Shown here piece by piece: positions 56,100 through 64,000 of a DNA stretch of 64,000 nt. This stretch comes from Halichoerus grypus (lineage: Eukaryota; Chordata; Mammalia; Carnivora; Phocidae). Location of the stretch: assembly GCF_964656455.1 (NCBI RefSeq), contig NC_135720.1, forward strand, positions 106,156,696-106,220,695, read 5' to 3'. The notes beneath the pieces are model-generated. The model was not told where the DNA came from and searched no databases. It saw nothing but the letters and a program-made list of their open reading frames with translations. Within the stretch, counting starts at the first letter, position 1, and each line of letters starts with the position of its first letter. The position numbers and the translations under genes are program-made.

Positions 56100-57235
56100 A
56101 AAAATCGTCTAGGGAAGCAATAAAATTGCACATTAGTCAAGCAGTCAGTTTATTAAACTTCATTTATTATTGGCTATGTTAGACATAATTCAGTATGGTA
56201 TTACATAATTGTATCACTTCAGAGTCTCAACCCCATAAGAATAAGAGAAATGGCCAATTTACATAGAAGTTCTAATCCTGAAGTTCTGATTGCAATGCAA
56301 GAGTTATTGCCAAGAAAAGTTTTAATTGTATTAACTAGGAAATGAACTAAAGCAGCAAGATGTGAAGATTCAACTTTCTGTGGGTAATGTTACAAGGTAA
56401 TAACAGTGTTTTAGAAAACATAATGCAATTACTCTAGTATCACAGAAATTAGACAACTAAATTGCATTTAATTTAAAAGTCTCATCACCAAATTGAAAAC
56501 TCAGTCACACTACTTGACTTTTTTTTTTCTCTTATGAAGAAAATAAGTTGGCCATTGCAATTAACATGAAGGGAGATGAAGGGTCAATTATTTACCCAGC
56601 TTAACTTTCAGGAAGGGCAGGGGCAATACGACTCGGAAAGCCATGTTCAATTCAACTGAGCAGATGTTTGAGCATCTACTGTGCACCTGTTCAGTGCTGG
56701 GCACTAAGAATGCAATGACAAGCATGTGGTCTTCCTTTATGGAGGGTACAGTCTAGGTGAAGATGAATGAAAGAACAATCCCGATAGAGAAACTCTGAGA
56801 GCTCTGAAAGGGCGGTGCCTTATAATCTCTCCAGTTTAGAAAAGCCGTTAAGTAAGCCATCTGAATCAGCCTATCCAAGGGGTCTTCCCTGACTGACAGC
56901 TCTGCCCACTACCTACTGGGATTAGCAACAGTCACAGAAGGATGCAGTTACTATTCAGAGACCTGCCTTCCAATTTTTCAGATATTGTAGTTAGTCTGAA
57001 CTTTTAAGAACTGACAAGTCCAGGCAAGACAGTTCAAGGCCATTTACTTACCTGGTAAACAAGCTCAACATTCTGCTCAGGAATTCAAATGCTTTATTAT
57101 GAAGTTTTGTTTTGTTTTTTGTTTTTAGTTGACTACATTTCAGTTGTGTTATTTCACCAAGAAAGCTATACATAGTCGGATTTTTAGCACTAATATCAAG
57201 GTAGAGGTTTGGGTCTAAGATGGCAGTGCCGTGGA
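56100..57235. other. Intergenic sequence, mostly unrecognised
   Basis: 56660-56765 resembles an old MIR3/L2-like fragment (GCACCTGTTCAGTGCTGGGC). No gene. Confidence 0.5.
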
Positions 57236-57239
57236 TTTT

Positions 57240-57905
57240 TTAAACATAGATAATTTATGCACAGATACAAAAAGATTAGAATAAAAAGTAAATCTCCTCC
57301 CTTCCTTTGATCCCAGCCAGTCAGTTCTCTTCAGAGAGCAACCATCCTATACCTGTTTCCTTTATTCTTCTGGTTTTTGCATTTACAAACTTAAGTGCAA
57401 AATATCCTTTTATCTTCCCACCCAAATAGAAGCATATTATGTAAACTATTAGGCACCTTACCTTTGTCATTAACATTATACTTGGAGATCTTCCCATGTG
57501 AGTACATATAGTCATTTCATTCTTTTTAACTGTGGCATAGTAGTCCATGCCATGGGCTGTACTATACTTGTTTACCAGTCTCTAATTGATGGACATTTAA
57601 GTTGTTCCAATATTGAGCCACTAGAACAATGCTACAATGGATAGCCTTACACATAAATTATTTAGCATGTATGCAATATTATCTGTAGGTTAAGTACCTA
57701 GATGAGGAATTGCTGCAATAGCTTATGCTCATTTACAATATTGATACATATTATCAAATTGCCTTCCAAAGAGGTTTATCAAATTATGCCCTCACTAGCG
57801 ATGTCTGAGAGCACTAGTCCTCCACATCCTTATCAATGTGCTGTGCTATCAAATCTTTGGCGCTTTGCCAATCTGATAATTACAAAGTGTTACCTTCCTG
57901 TAATA
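57240..57905 (-). mobile_element. Old L1 (L1M-type) 3' region, antisense
   Basis: Inverted L1 3' UTR pattern (TGGCATAGTAGTCCATGCC, ATTGATGGACATTTAAGTTG, TTATCAAATTGCCTTCCA). Source of the 31 bp copy at 55771-55801. Confidence 0.85.
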
Positions 57906-57924
57906 GCAGTTGTAATCATCTCCT

Positions 57925-58110
57925 AACTTCTCTCCCCATGTCTGATTGCTAAACCCTTCTACACGCAGCTGCCAAATTAGTTTTCTTAAAGCATGGCACT
58001 CCTGGTCTAAAACCCTCTGAGGTTCCCACTCCCTGGCCTGGAAGACAAGCCCCTTCACCATCTGCTCTCAGCCTACTGTTCCTACATGATGTTTTGCTGT
58101 TTCATCTCAC
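57925..58110 (+). mobile_element. L2-like fragment
   Basis: TTTCTTAAAGCATGGCACTC ... AAAACCCTCTGAGGTTCCC pattern. Confidence 0.6.
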
Positions 58111-58114
58111 ACAC

Positions 58115-59030
58115 TTCATGCTCCAACTAGTCTGAACTAATATCCATTCATCAAACACACTGTATCAATCAGGGACCTGGCACACTCAAAATGGATAATT
58201 TGAGAAGAGCTTAATACAGGAGCTCTTTCAAAGCTGTGGGTAGAGTTTAGGAAGAGCAGTACGAGATGGTGCGATACCTGTTAGCACTCCTAGGGCCGAA
58301 GGGACAAAACTGTTCCCTGAACCCAGAGAGAGAGAATGCTACCTGACAGGAGCTGTGGCCTTTGGTGGAGGGATGGTGCCACAGCGGGAATGAAAAACTG
58401 CCACTCTCTTCTGCTGGTGCTTTCCATTGGCTGAGCCCACCGGAAACTGTAGGGCAAGGAAGTCTGTTGGTGCAGTCCCTCATGGTCATCTCCCAGGACG
58501 CAGCGCAGGGTGGAGAAAAATGAAGAATGGATTTGGAGGAACCAATGGAAGATATTCAGTACAAACACTTGCCATACTTCCTGGCCTTTTCTCAAGCAGT
58601 TCCCACACTTGAGCCCATGTACACTTGCCAAAATTTTGCACAGCCAAATGTCACCTCCTTTGGGAAGTTTTCTGGGATTTCCCTCAGTTTCTCTGAAAAA
58701 GAAGCATATTTTAAGATAATAGGGCAAAAAAGAAAAGTGAATGAGCTAGTCTTCCTGAGGTCAAGTTGCATTCTCTGGTAGGCACAGATTTTGAGGGAAA
58801 GAAAGATTTGAAGAAAGTGGGAAGTGTAGGCCAATTCAGCCAACATTCATGTGATGACAACACTTTAGAATGCATGTCCAGCATAATCAGATACAGAGAA
58901 TCCAGTATGCCTCCAACTCAATGGTTTCTGCAAAGTCATTGTCCTTTGGAAACGTTCAAGAAAAGATGAGACATCAGAGGAAACACTTCTCAGGAAGACC
59001 ACAGAATGAGCTGTACAAGAAAAGAACAGG
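58115..59030. other. Intergenic sequence, nothing certain
   Basis: Several overlapping ORFs up to 145 codons on both strands, without recognisable family. Confidence 0.45.
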
Positions 59031-59033
59031 GTG

Positions 59034-59118
59034 GGGCGCCTGGCTGGCTCTGTCGGTGGAGCATGTGACGCTTGATCTCTGGGGTGGTGAGTTCAAGCCC
59101 CACATTGGGCGTAGAGCT
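59034..59118 (+). mobile_element. Short tRNA-Lys-like SINE
   Basis: GGGGCGCCTGGCTGGCTCTG head. tRNA-like body ends CACATTGGGCGTAGAGC and runs straight into a purine-rich tract. Confidence 0.88.
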
Positions 59119-59241
59119 TAGAGGAGAGGAGGGGAGTGGAGGGGGAAGGGGGAGGGAAGGGGAGGAAAGAGGAGGGGAGGGGGAGGAGATGGGGGGGATG
59201 GAAGGAGGGGGGAGGGGATGGAAGGGGGGGCAGGGGAGGAA
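59119..59241. repeat. G/A-rich low-complexity tract
   Basis: About 120 bp almost entirely G and A on the + strand, with many GGGG runs. Probably an expanded SINE tail. Confidence 0.95.
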
Positions 59242-59344
59242 ATTTCTGACAAAGATGACAGGAATGTTGATGACTTTTAAGGTCATTGAGCAATGAGAAT
59301 GTTTATGGACATTTACCAAAAACATTCCACTGAAGCTGTAGTTT

Positions 59345-59559
59345 TTTTTTTTTTTTTCCCTTAAAGATTTTATTCATTTGAGACAGAGAGATACAGAGAG
59401 ATACAGAGAGAGAGCACGAGCAGGGGGAGAGGCAGAGGGAGAGGGAGAAGCAGACTCTCCGCTGAACTGGGAGCCCTATGTGGGATTCAATACCAGGACC
59501 CTGGGATCATGACCTGAGCCTAAGGCAGACGCTTAACGACTGAGCCACCCAGGCGCCCC
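59345..59559 (-). mobile_element. CAN-SINE, antisense
   Basis: Duplication GAAGCTGTAGTTT at 59332-59344, one mismatch at 59560-59572. Confidence 0.95.
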
Positions 59560-59764
59560 GAAGCTATAGTTTAAGAACCCTTAGCAAATCCAGCTTGTGC
59601 ACAAAATTTCCCCCACAAGAACAGTAACAATTTAGCTTTTTGGCTGCATACATATTTAGTTTATGTTTATTATATATTTGCAGCCTACTCAATTTTCACT
59701 TCATCTTCAGTTTTGGTGTTTTTATGATATTAAATGTGTTTCCTGCATTGGAAACACAGTTTAC

Positions 59765-59880
59765 GGGGCACTTGGCTGGCTCAGTCGGAGGAGCGTGCGA
59801 CTCTTGATCTCGGGGTTGTGAGTTCGAGCCCCATGTTGGGTGCAGGGATTACTTAAGATAAAATCTTAAAAGAAAAAAAA
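59765..59880 (+). mobile_element. Short tRNA-Lys-like SINE, well preserved
   Basis: TGGCTGGCTCAGTCGGAGGAGC and GGTTGTGAGTTCGAGCCCC are A-box and B-box regions. A CTT anticodon position is kept. Flanks GAAACACAGTTTAC and GAAAACACAATTTA. Confidence 0.9.
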
Positions 59881-60770
59881 AGAAAACACAATTTATAACA
59901 TTGCATCTCTAGGAAAGATGGGTTAGACTTGAAGTAGCCTGATGATGTGTGACTGACAATAAGGAACACTGACTTGTTCGGTCTGGCAGCACCTACATGA
60001 CAAATATATCTCCCTGGGGACTTTATAAAAAGTGCTGCTAGTGATTATGCAATTCAGAAATTTTCTCCAAATAGTACTGTCTATTATTTTAAGTAACAAT
60101 AGTGTAACAGGGGGCATTGACCACCCATCTCTCTTTTTATTGTGCCCCAGTGGACTATTGCAGGATATTGCCAATAGTTGGTGCCTGAGGGTTCTGGTTC
60201 CCAAGACTGTTCAAAGCCACGTGGCTGTCTTGTGTGGCGGGTCGGAAGAGCTGCAGAATTACTCGCTGGGAGCAACCCTCGGTACAAGCTGGTCAGGAGT
60301 CAGTGAATAAATACCTGGGCTCCCTCAGCGCATATGGGATGACTTGTAGGTATTGCCCTCCGGATTTCCCCAGGGGAGGCTGGCCTGTGAGCACACTCCC
60401 TATTGGCTGCCTTACCTCCAGTATCACTTCTTCCCCTCCCCATTGATGTCACATGAACTTCCCAAGTTAACTACTTTCGCTCAGATCCTGGTCTTAGGGT
60501 GGTGTTTCTCAACGTTTCTTTCATTATCATCCCCTTAAGGAAACTTTTTAGACACTTTTTTCCCTAATCACCTATATAATCCCCTGTCTATATAATTTTA
60601 AGACCACAGATATACTGTAGATTTGTTTCTGTGCTGTGCTTTATCATTTATTATGGATATCTGTGCTTTATCCATAAAAAGTAAGATTTTTCTTTTGCCC
60701 TTGAATTGCTTATATAAGAAGAAAGTCTAAAGATGAATGAGCTAAGTGTCTAGCTTAAGAAGTTAGAAAA
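59881..60770. other. Intergenic sequence, nothing recognised
   Basis: No gene or clear repeat. Confidence 0.45.
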
Positions 60771-60773
60771 AGA

Positions 60774-60970
60774 GGGGTGCTTGGGGGCTCAGTCGGTTAA
60801 GCATCTAACTTTGGCTCAGGTCATGATCTCAGGGTCCTGGGATGGGGCCCTGCCTCAGGCTCCCCGCTCAGCGGGGAGTCTGCTTGTCCCTCTTTCTCGC
60901 CCTCTGCTCCTCCCCATGCTCGTGCTCTGTCTCTCAAATAAATAAATAAATAAAATCTTAAAAAAAAAAA
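60774..60970 (+). mobile_element. CAN-SINE
   Basis: GGGGTGCTTGGGGGCTCAG head. AGAAGTTAGAAAAAG before, AGAAGTTACAAAAAG after. Confidence 0.93.
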
Positions 60971-61025
60971 AAGAAGAAGTTACAAAAAGAATAGCAGAAA
61001 GAGAAGAAATGAAATACAGAGAAGA

Positions 61026-61220
61026 GGGGCATCTGGCTGGCTCAGTTGGTTAAGTGTCTGCCTTCGGTTCAGGTCATGATCTCGAGGTCCTGGGGTCAAG
61101 CCCCGCATCGGGCTTCCTGTTCAGTGGGGAGTCTGCTTCTCCCTCTCCCTCTGCCTCTCCCCCTGCTTGTGCTCTCTCTGTGTCAAATAAATAAATATAA
61201 ATAAATAAATCTTTAAAAAA
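61026..61220 (+). mobile_element. CAN-SINE inside L1
   Basis: GGGGCATCTGGCTGGCTCAG head. AATACAGAGAAGA on both sides. Confidence 0.94.
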
Positions 61221-61229
61221 AAGGAATAC

Positions 61230-62990
61230 AGAGAAGAGTCAAGGGCAAGGACATAAACACAATAGAGAGATTGAAAAAAAAAACCATCAGCTGATTCTTT
61301 GAAAAGATTAATGAAACAAATCAACCTCTGGCTTACTTGGTCAAGACAAGAAGAGAGAAGGCAAGTATAAACCAGGGAAGAAATAAAGGGGACCTTATCG
61401 TTGATGCTGCAGACATGAGAAAGATAATAAGGGGATATTATGAAGACTTTTCTGCCAATAAATTTGAATACCTAGATGAAATGAATAAATTTCTTAAAAA
61501 ACTACAATTCGCCACAGAAGAAATAGAAAAACCAGACAGTTCCATAACCATTAAATAGTTGAAGCCATAATTGAAACTTTCCCACAAATAGAACATCAGC
61601 CCCAAATGGTGTGACAGTAAATTCTATCAAATATGTAAGGAAAAGATAATATCATTTTTGCACAAACTCTTCCAGAATATAGAAAAAGAAGGAATTTACC
61701 CCCAGTCCATGGCAAGAGGCTACATAACCTTGATACCCAAATCAGATAGGGACTTCATGAGAAAGGAAAATTATAGGCCAATCTAACTCAAATATATTTG
61801 TGAAGACCATAAATTATATCAGTAGACAAAATCCAGAAGTACGTATGAAGATAATATACCAGGGTTTATTCTAGGAAGACAAGGCTAGCCTGACTTTAGA
61901 AAAAGGACTGATTTAATTTATCACATTAAGAGATTAAGGGAGAAATTCTTATGATTATCTTAGAGGTAGAACAGCCTTCTACAAAATTCAGCATCTATTC
62001 ATGAGAACACAACTTCTGGCAAAGTAGAAATAGAAGGGAATTTCTTGTTGAGGGACTTGTTAAGGAACTTTTTGTCCCTGCTAAAACCAGGCACGCCTGG
62101 GTGGCTCAGTCAACTAAGCATCTGTCTCATGATTTTGGCTCAGGTCATGATCTCAGAGTATCCAGATCAAGCCTGAGTCCTGCTCCGTGCTCAGCAGGGA
62201 GTGTGCTTGAGATTCTCTCTCTCTTTCTCTCTCTGCTCCTCCCTGCACTCACGCACTCTCTCTCTCTCAAATAAATAAATAAATCTTAAAAAAAGTATGA
62301 TGATAGCATAGGGATAAATAAAATAACTGATGGGATAGAAGAGAGACGTCAAAATTAGATCCATGCACGTATGGAAACTTGATTTAGGACTGGGTAGTGC
62401 AGACCGCTGGGGAAAGGACAAACTATTCCATAAATGGTGTGCTGGGATTATCCATAGAGAAGAACATTAAATCATATCTCTTCATCATACCACACACACA
62501 AATCTATTCTGAAAACATTAAAATCTTAAAGAGAGAAAAACCTTTTAGAAGGTAATGGAGGATAATATCTTTCTATGTATGGAGCAAGGAATCATTTCTA
62601 AAACAAGCACTAACTGCAAAGGAAAAAATTGGAAAATTCTACTATTAAGAGTGCATACTAAATTTTACTAATAAGAACTTATGATCTTCAAACAACGACA
62701 TAAAGAAAGTGAAAAGTCAAGTCACAAATTGGGAGAAAATATTGTGACACATAAAAATGCCAAAGAAAGATTATATAGAAAATATAAGAAAGTTCCACAA
62801 ATCAGTCAGAAAAACACCAAAAACCCAAATGAAAAATGTGCAAAAGACAAAGAACATACTTTTTACAGAGGAAACACAAATGACAATTTATGACAAGTTA
62901 TGTCAACTCATTAGTGAACAGGGAGATGCAAAGTAAGGCCACAATTAAAACCTGAGAAGCAAAAATGAGTAAGCAAAAATGAGCAAAAAA
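61230..62990 (+). mobile_element. Degenerate L1 ORF2 fragments, interrupted by a SINE
   Basis: A 73-codon piece at 61337-61558 resembles the L1 ORF2 linker between endonuclease and reverse transcriptase (REKASINQGRNKGD, IIRGYYEDFSANKFEYLDEM). Reverse-transcriptase-like DNA follows at 61560-62080 with stops and frameshifts. After the SINE, more L1 at about 62300-62990. A dead copy. Confidence 0.88.
62089..62296 (+). mobile_element. CAN-SINE inside L1
   Basis: GGCACGCCTGGGTGGCTCAG head, AATAAATAAATAAATC tail. Duplication unclear. Confidence 0.92.
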
Positions 62991-62995
62991 AAAAA

Positions 62996-63050
62996 GGTTT
63001 TTTTTTCAATCTCTCTATTGTGTTTATGTCCTTGCCCTTGACTCTTCTCT
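62996..63050 (-). repeat. Inverted copy of 61230-61285
   Basis: Reverse complement of 61230-61285 over its whole length except for one base in a homopolymer. Confidence 0.97.
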
Positions 63051-63397
63051 GACTCAATAGCATGGATTGGAGAGGCTGTGGGTCATATATTCACTGACTG
63101 CTTAAGGAAACTACCTGGCATTACTGCATAAAGGTGAAGATTCATACACCTTCCTCCTCAGCAGTACTCTTATGGTTATGCCCCAGAGAAACTTCTGCTC
63201 AGCAGGAGACACGTACAAAATGTTAAGAGCAGCTCTGTTCATAAAAGCAACACTAGAAATCATTAAAAAAAAAAAAAAGGGAAATCACCCATATATCCAC
63301 CCCCAGGAGAATGGCTCATGTGTGGGATGATCTATATATGTAAAGGGACTATAATTATATGCAGCAACACGTATGATTCTTAAAACATACTGTTGAG
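63051..63397. other. Probable L1-derived remainder, nothing else
   Basis: L1-like look at 63170-63260; A14 run near 63265-63278. No gene. Confidence 0.45.
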
Positions 63398-63398
63398 T

Positions 63399-63597
63399 GG
63401 GCACCTGGGTTGCTCAGTCGTTAAGCATCTGCCTTCGGCTCAGGTCATGGTCCCAGGGTCCTGGGAACGAGCCCCGCATCGGGCTCCCTGCTCCACGGGA
63501 AGCCTGCTTCTCCCTCTCCCATTCCCCCTGCTTGTGTTCCCTCTCTCTCTCGCTGTGTCTCTCTGTCAAATAAATAAATGAAATCTTTAAAAAAAAA
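63399..63597 (+). mobile_element. CAN-SINE, young subtype
   Basis: GGCACCTGGGTTGCTCAGTC head. ATACTGTTGAGTG before, ATAATGTTGAGTG after. Confidence 0.95.
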
Positions 63598-63769
63598 ATA
63601 ATGTTGAGTGAAAAAAAAGCCCTGAAGGCTATGTATGGCATGAGTACAACTTTGCAAATCTCAAAAATAAGCAAAAATATGTATGCAGGGAAACACTACA
63701 TGGTTTTTATATGAAAAAAAAAAAAGTTAATATATCCAGAATAACAGCTACCTCTTGAGCAGGAGGGAA

Positions 63770-64000
63770 GGTGTCTTAGTCGGCTTGGGCTGCCGTAACA
63801 GAAGACCACAGACTGGGGGGGCTTAAACAACAGAAATTTATTTTCTCCTACTTCTAGAGGCTGGAGGTTCAAGATGAAGTTGCCTGCTGATTTGGTTTCT
63901 GTGAAATCTCTCTTCTGGCTTTCCTGCTGTGGCCTCACATGGCCTTTCCTCAGTGTGTGTTGGGGGGGAGAAAGTTCTGGTTTCTCTTCCTTTTCTTTTT
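63770..64000 (-). mobile_element. MLT1-type (MaLR) LTR, antisense, cut by window end
   Basis: GTGTCTTAGTCGGCTTGGGC, GGGGCTTAAACAACAGAAAT and CCTCACATGGCCTTTCCTC, the inverted end of an MLT1 LTR. Noncoding. Confidence 0.88.

Noticed and set aside
59765..59850. Possible functional tRNA-Lys gene
   Set aside because: Has a SINE tail and target duplication and mismatches to the tRNA; one of many SINE copies.
61337..61558. 73-codon ORF with L1 ORF2 similarity as a possible gene
   Set aside because: Short surviving piece of a degenerate L1; stops and frameshifts on both sides.

Overview
This 64 kb window comes from a mammalian nuclear genome, almost certainly a caniform carnivore that is not a dog (bear, seal or mustelid type). 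The evidence is more than fifty tRNA-Lys-derived CAN-SINEs in both orientations, many with intact target-site duplications, together with carnivore-type L1 tails and older MIR, L2, MER and MaLR repeats. The short dog-specific SINEC_Cf subfamily was not seen.

There is one confident protein gene: the intronless tubulin-folding cofactor C gene TBCC on the + strand (51655-52686, 343 aa). It lies in a CpG island. In other mammals TBCC is head-to-head with BICRAL (GLTSCR1L/KIAA0240), so the minus strand from about 50.75 kb down to position 1 is inferred to be the 5' noncoding exons and large introns of BICRAL. No BICRAL coding sequence was recognised. The sequence supports this orientation: a strong minus-strand splice donor at 50571-50576 in the shared island; a second, internal CpG island (22.5-24.5 kb) with three minus-strand donors; and a candidate minus-strand internal noncoding exon at 15209-15450 with a good acceptor and donor.

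Layout: 1-14.8 kb is SINE-dense intron. 14.8-20.3 kb is SINE-poor and holds the candidate exon. 20.4-30.6 kb is a 10 kb interval without CAN-SINEs, centred left of the middle on the internal CpG island. 30.6-50.3 kb is repeat-rich intron with several SINE-into-SINE stacks. 50.3-52.4 kb is the TBCC/BICRAL bidirectional CpG island and TBCC. 52.7-64 kb is repeat-rich sequence downstream of TBCC (PRPH2 would be expected beyond the window).

No new enzymatic or defence system is visible. The most interesting observations are the candidate BICRAL exon and alternative promoters, two apparent templated-repair scars (a 31 bp L1 segment copied into a SINE, and a ~55 bp inverted copy), and repeated SINE insertion at the same target sites. 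All repeat family names come from remembered consensus patterns, not from a database search.
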